Positions 47,889 to 58,749 of a DNA stretch of 64,000 bases are shown piece by piece. Made by a program: the position numbers and the translations under genes. How positions within the stretch are numbered: position 1 is the stretch's first letter; every line of letters begins with the position of its first letter. Origin of the DNA: Pseudomonadota bacterium (GTDB lineage: Bacteria; Myxococcota; Myxococcia; Myxococcales; Myxococcaceae); NCBI GenBank assembly GCA_023423535.1, contig JAFAFL010000149.1:46703-110702 (forward strand), given 5' to 3'. The notes below the pieces were generated by a model. It did no database searches. It saw only the letters and a list, made by a program, of their open reading frames with translations, and was not told where the DNA came from.

Positions 47889-48584
47889 CTAATCCCCTCT
47901 CGCCCCGCCCAACCTCGAAGCCACCGGCAACGTCACCAGCCCGAGCAGCGTCCCGCCCACGAGCCCTCCCGCCGCGCCGCTGGCGACGATGGCCTGCAGC
48001 GACCACTGCGCCGACGGAATCGAGGCACCGGCGAAGATCGCGGCCATCGCCGGTGCCCAGGCGGCGGCGTTGATCACCACCCACCTGCGCGCCTGCTCCC
48101 GCGCGACGTGCCGGCGCAACACGAGCCACTGCGCGCCGCCGAAGAACAGGCCCGCCGCGACACCGACCCCAGCGGACATGAGGAGGATCACCGCCAGCGG
48201 CGGCTCGGCAGACGCGGCGGACGCAGCAGCAGCGGAGCCTGACGCGGAACCGTCCCCCGCGCCCGCCAGCACCGGCCCGCTCATCCCGGCGCCCCAACCG
48301 ATCACGGCCGCAGCAACGGTCACACCGAGCCACGCCCTCACTTGAAGCGTCGGCACGCGCCAGCGCAGCTCCCTCCACTGCGCGAAGCCCAGCGCGCTCC
48401 CCTCGACCGCGCCTGCCAGCGCCATGGCACCGAGCACGGCGGCCCGTCCCGCCCACGTCTGCGGCGCGGCGAACATGCGCTCCAAGAGGACCGCCACCGC
48501 GCCCGCGGTCCCGATGCCGAGGCACTCCGCCAGCGCGCAGCCGGCGATCCACCGTGCAGAGGAGAATGCCCTCGCGCGCGGCAT
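47889..48584 (-). CDS. Hypothetical six-helix membrane protein
   Basis: A 231-residue Ala/Gly-rich protein with about six hydrophobic segments and two repeated FAQWRELR/GAQWLVLR elements that follow helices, suggesting an internal duplication. No family is recognised with certainty. The ATG at 48584 is two bases after the stop of the exported-protein gene upstream, so they are in one operon. It probably resides in the inner membrane. Confidence 0.65.
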   Translation of the reverse strand: MPRARAFSSARWIAGCALAECLGIGTAGAVAVLLERMFAAPQTWAGRAAVLGAMALAGAVEGSALGFAQWRELRWRVPTLQVRAWLGVTVAAAVIGWGAGMSGPVLAGAGDGSASGSAAAASAASAEPPLAVILLMSAGVGVAAGLFFGGAQWLVLRRHVAREQARRWVVINAAAWAPAMAAIFAGASIPSAQWSLQAIVASGAAGGLVGGTLLGLVTLPVASRLGGARGD

Positions 48585-48586
48585 GC

Positions 48587-49708
48587 CTACTTCGCAGCGG
48601 ACAGGTGGTAGTCCCACGCGCGGAAGTAGAGCACGCGAGGCTGCGCCCTCGTCGCCTCGTCCGGCAGCGCGTACACGCTCGTCCGGGCCACCGCGCCGTC
48701 GGCGTAGCGCAGCTCCAACGTGTTGCCGCGGATGGCGTACGTCCCCTTTCCTCCCTCGCGGCCACCGGGCGCGAAGTCCAGCTCCTTCGCGAAGCCGCGG
48801 TCCTCGAACGAGCCATCCTTCGCGAAGACGATGAAGCCCCGGCGGTACTCGTTGCCCACCGACGCGTAGCGGCCCTCGAGTCTCAGCCCGTCGAGCGCCG
48901 CGAGCCGCACGAACTCCACGCCCTCGTGCCGCAGCGATCCGTCCCTCTGCCGCGTGAAGCGCTTCTGCGAACCGCTCGGCCAGCTGACGCGGATCTCGTT
49001 CCCGCTGACCGCGTAGGTGGGACACCACACGTGGTTCGCCCCGCAGTTCGTCCAGTCGAACGGGACGCCCAGCCCCTCCGGCGGCAGCGCCGCGTACACG
49101 CGCCCATCGGGAAAGAAGGTGATCCAGTCCTGCTGCGGCGTCCAGGTGATCCCCTGCTGCACGAGGCTCCCCGGCCCCGGCGCGATCAGCGCCTTCGTCA
49201 CGCCGAGGTAGATCCCGCTCAGCCCTCCCTTCCCCGGCGCGGCAGGGGCGGCGAACGAAGGCGCAGGCGGCGCCGGGATCTTCGCGGCCGCAGGCGGCGG
49301 CGCCGAAGCGCCCACCACCCCCAGCGCGATCTCCACCCGCTCGCCCGGCTTCACGACCCTCGGCGAGCCATCCGCGGCGGCTGCATGTCCCGCCCAGTCG
49401 CCCGCGTCCTCGGTCCCGTTGGCGTTCACGTCGCGCAGCGCGATGACGAGGTACTGCCCCGCCTCCAGCCCGCCCACCGTGAACGGGGCCTCGGGCCCGC
49501 GCGACTCGACCACGGTCGCCTTCGTCTGAGGCGCGCGCTGTTGGCACCTCCCGTCACCGGGAGCCCAGCAGGCGACGACGAAGGTCTTCTGCAGCACGGG
49601 CTGGCCCGAGGGCGCGCGCACGGTCCCGCTCACGCTGCCCGCCGCGAGCGCCTCGCCCGACAGCAGCACCGCGCCCAGCGCTCCCACCACCGCAGCCCAA
49701 CGCATCAT
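48587..49708 (-). CDS. Exported protein with Cna-like N-domain and beta-rich repeats
   Basis: A 373-residue secreted or periplasmic protein: signal peptide (about 1-22), an immunoglobulin-like carboxypeptidase-regulatory-type domain (about 23-130) with DVNANGTEDAGDWAG calcium-style loop, a Pro/Ala linker, and a C-terminal beta-rich part (about 160-370) that seems to hold two lipocalin-like repeats, each with an IxFFPDGRVY/IVFAKDGSF-like strand and turn. Cysteines in the second part may form a disulfide. The ATG at 49708 is preceded by GGGAGGCGAG. Function unknown. Confidence 0.72.
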   Translation of the reverse strand: MMRWAAVVGALGAVLLSGEALAAGSVSGTVRAPSGQPVLQKTFVVACWAPGDGRCQQRAPQTKATVVESRGPEAPFTVGGLEAGQYLVIALRDVNANGTEDAGDWAGHAAAADGSPRVVKPGERVEIALGVVGASAPPPAAAKIPAPPAPSFAAPAAPGKGGLSGIYLGVTKALIAPGPGSLVQQGITWTPQQDWITFFPDGRVYAALPPEGLGVPFDWTNCGANHVWCPTYAVSGNEIRVSWPSGSQKRFTRQRDGSLRHEGVEFVRLAALDGLRLEGRYASVGNEYRRGFIVFAKDGSFEDRGFAKELDFAPGGREGGKGTYAIRGNTLELRYADGAVARTSVYALPDEATRAQPRVLYFRAWDYHLSAAK

Positions 49709-49764
49709 CTCGCGCCTCCCCGAAGGACCTGCGCGCGAGGATACGCCGCGACGGCGCGACCGAT

Positions 49765-50595
49765 TCACTCCTCCGAAGACGCGGCGGCGGCCTTCGGCGC
49801 GGGCTCGTCCGCGAACGCCTCGACCGGCGCGGCGCCGATGGCGTGGTACCCGCCGTCCACGTGCACCATCTCTCCGGTGGTGGAGGGGAAGTAGTCGCTC
49901 AGCAGCGCCACCGCGGTCTTGGACACGTACTCGTGGTGGTTGCGCGCCACCCAGCCCAGCGGGGCCTGCTTCGTCCAGTTCCGCTCGAGCACCGCGAAGC
50001 CGGGGATGCTCTTCGCCGCCATCGTCGTCAGCGGGCCTGCCGCCAGCGCGTTCACCCGGATGTTCTTCGAGCCCAGATCCCGCGCGAGGTACCGCACGGT
50101 GGACTCCAGCGCCGCCTTGCACACGCCCATCCAGTCATAGATGGGCCAGGCCACGCGGTTGTCGAAGTCGAGCGTGAGGATCGACCCGCCCTCCTTCATC
50201 AGGGGCATGCAGGCCACCGCCAGCTCCTTCAGGCTGAAGGCGCTGATCCGGAAGGCGGTCGCCACGCTCTCCCACGGGGTCTTGAGGAAGTTTCCGCCCA
50301 GCGCGTCCTCCGGCGCGTAGGCCACCGCGTGCAGCACGCCGTGGAGCACCCCGACCTTCTCCTCCAGCGACTTCGTCAGCTGGGTGAAATGTTCCGGGTT
50401 CGTCACATCCAGCTCGAGCACCAGGGGCGAAGGCGAGAGGCGCTTCGCGCTGCGCTGGGTGAGGGAGAGCGCGCGACCGAAGCCGGTGAGGACAATCTCC
50501 GCGCCCTCCTTCTGGGCCATCTCCGCGATGCCGTAGGCCAGCGACTGCGGCGTCAGCACACCGGTGATCAGGATCTTCTTGCCCCGAAGCAGCAT
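49765..50595 (-). CDS. fabI: Enoyl-[acyl-carrier-protein] reductase (NADH)
   Basis: A 276-residue short-chain dehydrogenase that performs the last reduction in each fatty-acid elongation cycle. The nucleotide-binding opening TGVLTPQSLAYGIA is at residues 11-24, and the catalytic Tyr153-x6-Lys160 matches the FabI spacing. The C-terminus has an extra Ala/Pro-rich tail of about 20 residues. The ATG at 50595 follows AGGAAAGGG. It is divergent from sucA across about 185 bp. It is the target of triclosan in other bacteria. Confidence 0.93.
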   Translation of the reverse strand: MLLRGKKILITGVLTPQSLAYGIAEMAQKEGAEIVLTGFGRALSLTQRSAKRLSPSPLVLELDVTNPEHFTQLTKSLEEKVGVLHGVLHAVAYAPEDALGGNFLKTPWESVATAFRISAFSLKELAVACMPLMKEGGSILTLDFDNRVAWPIYDWMGVCKAALESTVRYLARDLGSKNIRVNALAAGPLTTMAAKSIPGFAVLERNWTKQAPLGWVARNHHEYVSKTAVALLSDYFPSTTGEMVHVDGGYHAIGAAPVEAFADEPAPKAAAASSEE

Positions 50596-50779
50596 GGGTC
50601 CCTTTCCTGCCAGACAGAGAGGCGGGCGATCTACCACCACCCGGGCCGCGCGAAAGCCCTGAACCGCGGCCCCCCTCCCTTAGCCTTTCTAAACGCCGCG
50701 TTCAGCCTTCGTTCAGTGGCGCGTCCCGCGGAGAAAGGCGCGCGATCCGGCAAACACTCAAGTAAAAGAGGCGCCTCTC

Positions 50780-53666
50780 ATGGCGGACTTCCAGGAATCG
50801 TTTCTCTCCGGGGCCAACATCGACTTCATCGAGGCGCTCTACGCGGCCTACCTCGAGAATCCGGCCTCGGTCGATCAGAGCTGGCGTGAGCTGTTCGAGC
50901 AGCAGAAGGGACACGGCAGCCCCATCTACGTGAACGGTCAGGGCGTGACCGGCGTGGACGAGGGACTGCTTCCGGGTGCCGTCACACCCGCCCCGGCGGC
51001 GGCAAAGCAGCGGCCTCCCGCGGACGAGAAGGCGCTCGCCGCCACCGCGAAGGAGCTCGGCGCGGCGCAGAGCATGGTGCTGCAGGCGAAGGTCGCGCAG
51101 GCGGTCTACGCCTTCCGGCTTCGCGGCCACCTGCGCGCGAAGCTCGACCCGCTCGGACGGTCCCGGCCGAAGCTGAACAACGTCGCCGACATGGCGATCA
51201 TGGATCCCTCCTGGTTCACCGAGCAGGAGCTCGACCAGACGGTGGAGTCCAACGAGGTCTTCCCCAACCGCGAGGTGAAGGTCCGCGACCTCATCGCCCG
51301 GCTGCGCCAGACCTACAGCCACCACATCGGCGTGGAGTTCATGGGCATCCTCGACTCCAACCGGCGGCGCTGGCTGATGCCGCGGATGGAGCACATCGCC
51401 AACACGCGCGAGCCGGACGTCGCCGAGCAGCGGCGCATCCTCACCAAGCTCTACTACGCGCAGACCTTCGAGAGCTTCCTGCACACGAAGTTCCTCGGCG
51501 CCAAGCGCTTCTCGCTCGACGGCGGCGAGGCCCTCATCCCCATGCTCGACGCGATGCTCGACGAGGGCGGGAAGATGGGCGCGCGCGAGGTCGTCATCGG
51601 CATGGCGCACCGCGGCCGGCTCAACGTGCTGACGAACATCATGGGCAAGCGCCCGGACGAGATCTTCAGCGAGTTCCAGGGCCCGCGTGACCCGCGCAAG
51701 TACCTGCGCCGCGGCGACGTGAAGTACCACATGGGCTTCTCCTCGGATTACGTCACCGCCAGCGAGGACAAGATCCACCTCTCCATGGCCTTCAACCCCT
51801 CGCACCTCGAGGCGGTGAACCCGGTGGTGGAGGGCCGCGTGCGCGCGAAGCAGGACCGCGCCGGCGACAAGTCGAAGACGCGGACGATCCCGCTGCTCAT
51901 CCACGGCGACGCGGCGTTCGCCGGCCAGGGCATCGTGGCGGAGACGCTGAACCTCGCGAACCTCCCCGGCTACGAGACCGGCGGCACCATCCACCTCGTC
52001 ATCAACAACCAGGTCGGCTTCACCACCGACCCGGAGTCGAGCCGCTCGAACATCTACGCCACGCTGATGGCGCAGATGCTCGACATCCCCATCTTCCACG
52101 TGAACGGGAACGATCCCGAGGCCTGCGTCCACGTGATGCGGATGGCCACCCAGTACCGGCAGGAGTTCAAGAGCGACGTGGTCATCGACCTCGTCTGCTA
52201 CCGCCGCTACGGCCACAACGAGGGCGACGAGCCCCGCATGACCCAGCCCACCATGTACCAGCTCATCGATCAGATGCAGCCGGTGGGCGAGCTCTACGCG
52301 CAGGACCTCGTGCGGCGCGGGCGCATCACCCAGGCGGACGTGGACGGCATCAAGCAGGCCTGCCTCGACGAGTTCAACGCCGCGCTCGACCGCGCGAAGA
52401 GCGACAACCTCCTCAAGGAGCCCTCCGCGCTGGAGGGCCTGTGGAAGACCTACCGCGGCGGCGCGGACCGCGAGGTGCCGCAGGTGGACACGGGCGTGGC
52501 GAAGGAGAAGCTGCTCCCTCTGCTCGAGCGGCTGACCACGGTGCCCGAGGGCTTCACGATGCAGAAGAACCTCGCCCGCTTCATCGAGGGCCGCATGCCG
52601 ATGGTGCGCGGGGAGAAGCCGCTCGACTGGAGCGCGGGTGAGTGGCTCGCCTACGCCACGCTGCTCAGCGAAGGCCGTCACGTGCGCCTCACGGGCCAGG
52701 ACGTGGAGCGCGGCACCTTCACCCACCGCCAGAGCGTGTGGCGGGACAACGAGACCGGCCAGCGCTACTCGCCGTTCGACCACCTCGGCGAGGGCCAGGG
52801 CCAGTACCGCGTCTTCAACAGCCCGCTGAGCGAGTTTGGCTGCATGGGTTTCGAATACGGGTACTCGCTCGACTATCCGGACGCGCTGGTCATCTGGGAG
52901 GCGCAGTTCGGCGACTTCGCCAACGGCGCGCAGGTGATGATCGACCAGTTCATCGCCGCCGCCGAGTCGAAGTGGAAGCGGCTGACCGGCCTCACCCTGC
53001 TCCTGCCGCACGGCTATGAAGGTCAGGGTCCGGAGCACTCCTCCGCGCGCCTCGAGCGCTTCCTCCAGATGTGCGCCGAGGACAACCTGCAGGTGGCCTA
53101 CCCCACCACGCCGGCGCAGATCTTCCACCTCCTGCGGCGCCAGGTGCACAGGCCCATCCGCAAGCCGCTGGTGGTGATGACGCCGAAGAACCTCCTGCGG
53201 CGTGAGACCGCGGTGTCGCCGATCGAGGACTTCACGACCGGGACCTTCCGCCGGGTGATCGGCGAGACGAACGGCGCGGATCCGGCGGGCGTGACGCGGC
53301 TGCTGCTCTGCAGCGGCAAGGTCTATTACGACCTCTGGGAGGCGCGGGAGAAGGCGGGTGACAAGAGCATCGCCATCGCGCGGGTGGAGCAGCTCTACCC
53401 GCTGCCCGAGGCGGAGCTCTCCGAGGTGCTGCGCGCGTACCCGAACCTCCAGGAGGTGTACTGGGTGCAGGAGGAGCCGCGGAACATGGGCGCGTGGGGC
53501 TACATCTGGCCCCACCTCGAGCCGCTCGTTTCGGGGATCCACAAGGCGCTCACCGTGGGGTACATCGGCCGCGTCGAAGCGGCGAGCCCGGCGGCGGGCT
53601 TCACGGCCGCGCACAACATCGAGCAGGCGATGATCGTCGAGCAGGCGATCTCGAGGGGTCAGAGCA

Positions 53667-53677
<11 letters not shown>
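50780..53677 (+). CDS. sucA: 2-oxoglutarate dehydrogenase E1 component
   Basis: A 965-residue thiamine-diphosphate enzyme that decarboxylates 2-oxoglutarate in the TCA cycle. The N-terminal helix that docks E2 (FLSGANIDFIEALY) is present, then HRGRLNVL near 280, the TPP-binding GDAAFAGQG near 375-383 and NNQVGFTT near 413. The length is slightly above E. coli SucA. The sucB start lies within its last codons (11-bp overlap). The upstream region of about 185 bp is shared with fabI. Confidence 0.96.
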
Positions 53678-54905
<1,228 letters not shown>

Positions 54906-54929
54906 TCCGCGGGTGCGAATTCGAGGGCC

Positions 54930-54950
54930 CCCGGCAGGCATCCGGCCGGG
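54930..54950 (+). terminator. Possible hairpin after sucB
   Basis: A stem CCCGGC with GCCGGG around a 9-base loop, 25 bp after the sucB stop. No T-run follows, so it is only a possible terminator or transcript end. Confidence 0.35.
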
Positions 54951-55025
54951 CGCTCCCCTACGGTGGGGGACGGTCCGTGTTCACTGCGCGGCCGGAAGAG
55001 CGGATTCGTACAGCGGGTTATTGAA

Positions 55026-55127
55026 GTGTCCAACGGGTACGGCTACAAGGCGCGGCAGTTCGCCGTCGCTGAAGAGACGCCGGAGGACCTGGCTCCGGCA
55101 TGTCGGCGGCGCCTGAACAACAAGTAG
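55026..55127 (+). CDS. Small ORF (33 aa) upstream of the cold-shock gene
   Basis: A GTG start opens a 33-codon frame ending in TAG 16 bp before the cold-shock ATG. The peptide opens with SNGYGYKARQF, has an acidic EETPEDL middle and ends in a basic RRRLNNK. Twenty-seven of 32 internal codons end in G or C, as expected for real coding DNA here. The upstream frame stays open, so a longer form is possible, and no strong Shine-Dalgarno is seen. It may be a leader peptide or a small protein co-expressed with the cold-shock protein; I do not recognise it. Confidence 0.45.
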   Translation: MSNGYGYKARQFAVAEETPEDLAPACRRRLNNK

Positions 55128-55143
55128 AAAGAGAAGAGAAGAG

Positions 55144-55347
55144 ATGGCAACCGGTACCGTGAAGTGGTTCAACGATGCGAAGGGCTTTGGGTTCATCACG
55201 CAGGACGGCGGTGGCGAGGACGTGTTCTGCCACTTCAGCGCCATCCAGTCGGATGGGTTCAAGAGCCTGCCCGAGGGCGCGAAGGTGGAGTTCGACGTGA
55301 CCCGCGGCCCCAAGGGCCTGCAGGCGCAGAACGTCCGCCCGCTGTAG
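55144..55347 (+). CDS. Cold-shock protein (CspA family)
   Basis: A 67-residue single-domain RNA and DNA chaperone with an S1-like beta-barrel. The RNA-binding motifs are KGFGFI (residues 13-18) and DVFCHF (26-31, with Cys29 where Val is usual). The ATG follows a run of GAGAAGAGAAGAG. Its 5' region holds a small ORF, and a strong hairpin terminator follows. It probably has its own transcript; whether it is cold-induced cannot be told. Confidence 0.96.
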   Translation: MATGTVKWFNDAKGFGFITQDGGGEDVFCHFSAIQSDGFKSLPEGAKVEFDVTRGPKGLQAQNVRPL

Positions 55348-55378
55348 TCGCGCGGTAACGCGCTGTTGAAGCGCTTCG

Positions 55379-55415
55379 AGCCCGGTTCTTCCGCAAGGGG
55401 GACCGGGCTTGTGCT
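55379..55415 (+). terminator. Rho-independent-type terminator of the cold-shock gene
   Basis: A stem AGCCCGGT with ACCGGGCT (8 bp), extended by partial pairing inside, is followed by TTGTGCTTTG. It lies 31 bp after the cold-shock stop. Confidence 0.8.
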
Positions 55416-55519
55416 TTGCGGGCCCGTTGAGACCGAACGGGTCCGCGCCGAACCCTTCGACGCGGTCGAGTTCGACGTGGGTCGGCTGTTCGGGCTCGAA
55501 GACTGAGCGCAGCGTCCGC

Positions 55520-56836
55520 TCAGCCGGACTGGGCGGAGCCCACCGCTTCGGGCGCCTCGACCCGCTGCTCCTCTTCCGGGCGCAGCCGCTGCGGCAGGAA
55601 GCGCAGCATCACCAGGCCGGGCACCGCGAGCGCGATGGTGACGGCGAAGAAGCCGGGCCACCCCACCCGCTCGGCGACGTAGCCGGAGCCGGAGGAGAGC
55701 AGCCGCCCGCCGAACGCGGCGAGGCTGGAGAGCAGCGCGTACTGGGTGGCGGTGAAGCGCCGGTCGCACAGGCCCATGAGGAAGGCGACGAACGCCGCGG
55801 TGGCCATGCCGCCGGTGAGGTTGTCGGCGCCGATGCTCGCCCACAGCAGCGCGTAGCTCTTCCCTCCGAGCGCGAGCAGCAGGTAGAGCCCGTTCGTCGC
55901 CGCCTGCAGGATGCCGAAGACGAGCAGCGCGCGGCGCACGCCCAGCTTCGCCACGAAGCCGCCGGCGAAGAAGACGCCCACGATCGTCGCCGCCATGCCG
56001 AAGCCCTGGTTCACCGCGCCGATCTCGGTGTTGGAGAACCCCTGCTTCACGAGGAACGAGGTGATCATCCCGCGCGCCACCTCGTCGCCGCACTTGTAGA
56101 GGACGAGGAAGACGAGCACCGACACCGCCGCGGGACGGCTGAACCACTCGCGCAGCGGATCGATCACCGCTGCGGCCAGCGAAGGGGGCGCGGGCACGCC
56201 CTGCGGCTCCGGCGCTCGCAGCGTGGCGGCCACGCCGAGGAGCATGAGGCCCGCCATCACCCAGTACACGGTGCGCCAGCCGAGGTGGTCGGAGAGGATC
56301 AGCGCGCCCGCGCCCGCGGCGATGAGCGCGAGCCGGTAGCCCATCACGAAGGTCGCCGTGCCCGCGGCGCGCTCGCGTTCGGGGAGCAGGTCGGTGCGGT
56401 AGGCGTCCACGCTGATGTCCTGCGTCGCCGACAGGAGCGCCACGCCCAGCGCCACCGAGGCCACCGCCAGCGGCGCGGTGGACGGGTTCAACGTTCCCAG
56501 CACGCCGATCGCCAGGAGCAGCAGCGCCTGCGTCGCCGCCATCCAGCCGCGCCTTCGTCCGAGCACGCCGAGCCCGTAGCGATCGACCAGCGGCGCCCAG
56601 AGGAACTTCAGCGTGTAGGGCATCCCCACCAGCGAGAAGATGCCGATGGTCTCGAGGCTCACGCCCTCGCGCGTCATCCAGGCCTGCAGCGTCTGGCCGG
56701 TGAGGTAGAGCGGCAGGCCGGAGGAGAAGCCCAGCGCGGTCAGCAGCAGCACGCGCGGGGTGGCGAACACGTTCACCGCGCTCCGCCAACCGCTCGGCGT
56801 GTTCGCCCTGCCCTCACCGCCTCTACCCGCTGCCAC
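55520..56836 (-). CDS. AmpG-like MFS permease (muropeptide importer family)
   Basis: A 438-residue major facilitator with about 12 helices. The opening PRVLLLTALGFSSGLPLYLTGQTLQAW and ATQDISVDAYRTDLL near 135-150 are AmpG-type marks. AmpG imports GlcNAc-anhydro-muropeptides for wall recycling and, in some bacteria, signals beta-lactamase induction. The start is a GTG at 56836, with no clear Shine-Dalgarno. It stands alone, convergent with the cold-shock gene. Other AmpG-fold transporters import different substrates, so the name is at family level. Confidence 0.85.
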   Translation of the reverse strand: MAAGRGGEGRANTPSGWRSAVNVFATPRVLLLTALGFSSGLPLYLTGQTLQAWMTREGVSLETIGIFSLVGMPYTLKFLWAPLVDRYGLGVLGRRRGWMAATQALLLLAIGVLGTLNPSTAPLAVASVALGVALLSATQDISVDAYRTDLLPERERAAGTATFVMGYRLALIAAGAGALILSDHLGWRTVYWVMAGLMLLGVAATLRAPEPQGVPAPPSLAAAVIDPLREWFSRPAAVSVLVFLVLYKCGDEVARGMITSFLVKQGFSNTEIGAVNQGFGMAATIVGVFFAGGFVAKLGVRRALLVFGILQAATNGLYLLLALGGKSYALLWASIGADNLTGGMATAAFVAFLMGLCDRRFTATQYALLSSLAAFGGRLLSSGSGYVAERVGWPGFFAVTIALAVPGLVMLRFLPQRLRPEEEQRVEAPEAVGSAQSG

Positions 56837-57001
56837 GTGTGCGCCGCCTCTTCTGCCGGATGAGACCAGGGTGCCGGAGGGCGGCGGACTCTACCCGCGC
56901 GCGCGGAGGGCCTGTAGCGCTTCGCTCGGCCCGGCTGCGCGGCGGCGCACGCCTGCTCCGTCTGCTGCCTCGGGATCGCGAGGCTCGGCTACCATCCGGT
57001 C

Positions 57002-58453
57002 ATGCACGAGCCGTCGAGGGGTCCGGGCCCTGCCTTCACGCAGGGGGTGTGGGGAAAGGTCGCGCAGTCGGAGGATCGCCGGTCGCTGGCGCGCGCGTTG
57101 GTCGGAGAGCTGGAGAAGGGGCTCGAGCTTCTGGGCTCGCTGCCGGCCGCGGTGACCTTCTTCGGCGGCGCGCGGGTGAAGCAGTCCGACCCCTACTATG
57201 CGGTCGCAGAGGAGATGGGCGCGCTGCTCGCGGAGAAGGGCATCCCGCCGAGGACCGGCGCGGGGCCCGGAATCATGAGCGCGGTGCCCGAGGGCTATCG
57301 CGCGAGGCTCGCGGCAAAGGCCCCCGAAGGACCGGTGCGCGAGGCGGCCGCTGCGGTCGCGGCGGCGGTCTCCGCGCAGGCAGAGGTAGAGGCTTCAACT
57401 TCGTCGAGTGAGACGGACCGCGGCCAGGCGCTGACCCAGGGCTTCAACATCCGGCTCCCCTTCGAGCAGGTGGTGAACCCCGCCATCGACGTCTCGCTGG
57501 AGCTCGCGCACTTCCCCACCCGGAAGCTGATGCTCTACGAGAATGCGTACGGGGTGATCATCTTCCCCGGCGGCTTCGGCACGCTCGACGAGCTCTTCGA
57601 GATCTGGCGCCTGAAGCTCGCCGGACGCCTGGCGGATCCGTTCGTGCTCTTCGGCCGCGACTTCTGGGGACCGCTCGTCGAGGCCTTGCGCGGACACCTG
57701 CGCGTCTCCGACGAGGCGCTCTCGATGCTGCACCTGACCGACGATCCGGAGGAGGCGATCGCGCTCGTCACCCGCGATCCCTCGAACCTCCGGCACGGCT
57801 TCGGCGAGCCACTCTCCGAGCTGGGCCGGCGCATCGCGGCGGAGCTGGTGGAGGGCCTGGTGTTTCTCGAGAACCTGCCCTCGGCGGTGACCGTGATCGG
57901 CGGCTCGAGGCTGGAGCTCGGCGATCCGCATCTGGCGATGGCGGAGGCGCTCGCGCGGCACCTGGCGAAGGAGGGCGTGCCCACGCGCGCGGCGGGGCCG
58001 GGACAGCTCTCGGTGTGCCTCTCCCGAGGCGGTCACGCGGGCGCGAAGTACCTGCCGCAGCAGGCGTTCGGCATGCGTCGCGAAGACGCGCGCAACCTCT
58101 ACGGCGCCGACCGGGTCCACGTGGTGAACGACCGGCTGACGCACAAGGTCCTCCTCACCGAAGGCTCTCGCGCGGTGGTCGCCTTGCCGGGCGGCGTGGG
58201 GACGCTCGACGAGCTCTTCAGCGTCATCTGCCAGCTGCAGACGCGGAAGATCGCGCACCGCCGCGTGGTGCTCCTCGGCACCGCGCACTGGGCCCCGCTG
58301 TTCGAGGCGCTGCGCGCGCAGATGCTCGATGGGCCCCGGCAGACGATCAGCGCGGGCGACCTCGATCTCGTGACGATCACCGACGATCCCGCCGAGGCCG
58401 CGCGCCTCTGCCTGCTCCCTCCGCCGGTGCTGCCGCCGAAGCTCAAGCGCTAG
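57002..58453 (+). CDS. Tandem LOG-domain fusion protein
   Basis: A 483-residue protein carrying two LOG (lysine decarboxylase-like, cytokinin-riboside-phosphate hydrolase) domains in one chain. Copy one (about 40-255) has GAGPGIMSAV near 96 and PGGFGTLDE at 189-197. Copy two (about 275-475) has AAGPGQLSV in the first position and PGGVGTLDE at 396-404. A low-complexity Ala/Glu/Ser insert (about 110-140) lies inside copy one. Single LOG proteins remove the base from nucleoside 5'-monophosphates. The second copy's altered first motif suggests a regulatory or substrate-shifted role. Confidence 0.85.
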   Translation: MHEPSRGPGPAFTQGVWGKVAQSEDRRSLARALVGELEKGLELLGSLPAAVTFFGGARVKQSDPYYAVAEEMGALLAEKGIPPRTGAGPGIMSAVPEGYRARLAAKAPEGPVREAAAAVAAAVSAQAEVEASTSSSETDRGQALTQGFNIRLPFEQVVNPAIDVSLELAHFPTRKLMLYENAYGVIIFPGGFGTLDELFEIWRLKLAGRLADPFVLFGRDFWGPLVEALRGHLRVSDEALSMLHLTDDPEEAIALVTRDPSNLRHGFGEPLSELGRRIAAELVEGLVFLENLPSAVTVIGGSRLELGDPHLAMAEALARHLAKEGVPTRAAGPGQLSVCLSRGGHAGAKYLPQQAFGMRREDARNLYGADRVHVVNDRLTHKVLLTEGSRAVVALPGGVGTLDELFSVICQLQTRKIAHRRVVLLGTAHWAPLFEALRAQMLDGPRQTISAGDLDLVTITDDPAEAARLCLLPPPVLPPKLKR

Positions 58454-58484
58454 GCGACGGAGGCGAAGGGGCCGGCCGTTGACG

Positions 58485-58500
58485 CGGCAATCGGTTGCCC
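58485..58500. repeat. Isolated GCAR-N4-YTGC palindrome
   Basis: Reads CGGCAA-TCGG-TTGCCC, with a perfect GGCAA/TTGCC pair. It fits the palindrome family at 46 kb and 63 kb. It sits about 30 bp after the double-LOG gene and 120 bp before the small membrane peptide. Confidence 0.55.
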
Positions 58501-58620
58501 CGAAGTGGGAAAGGGCTTTCCCTCCGAGGGCCTGCACCGTCCGGTCCGCGACAGTTCGGGCCGGGCACGTGCGTTGCTCATCCGCTCCTCACGGCGCGCA
58601 CAGACGCGCGAAGGAGGCGC

Positions 58621-58734
58621 ATGGAGACCCTGAAGCGATACGGCATCGACAACCGCACGTTCAAGAAGTCCGCCCTGCTCGGAGCGGGCGCGCTGCTGTG
58701 GGCAGCGCTCCTCTGGCAGCTGTCGGGCGGGTAG
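58621..58734 (+). CDS. Small membrane peptide (37 aa)
   Basis: A 37-residue peptide: a charged N-terminal half (METLKRYGIDNRTFKK) and one hydrophobic helix (about 18-33) ending in Gly-Gly. The ATG at 58621 has a strong AAGGAGG five bases before it, the best evidence that it is real. It is convergent with the S9 peptidase gene. Function unknown. Confidence 0.65.
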   Translation: METLKRYGIDNRTFKKSALLGAGALLWAALLWQLSGG

Positions 58735-58749
58735 ACGCGGCGACGCGCG

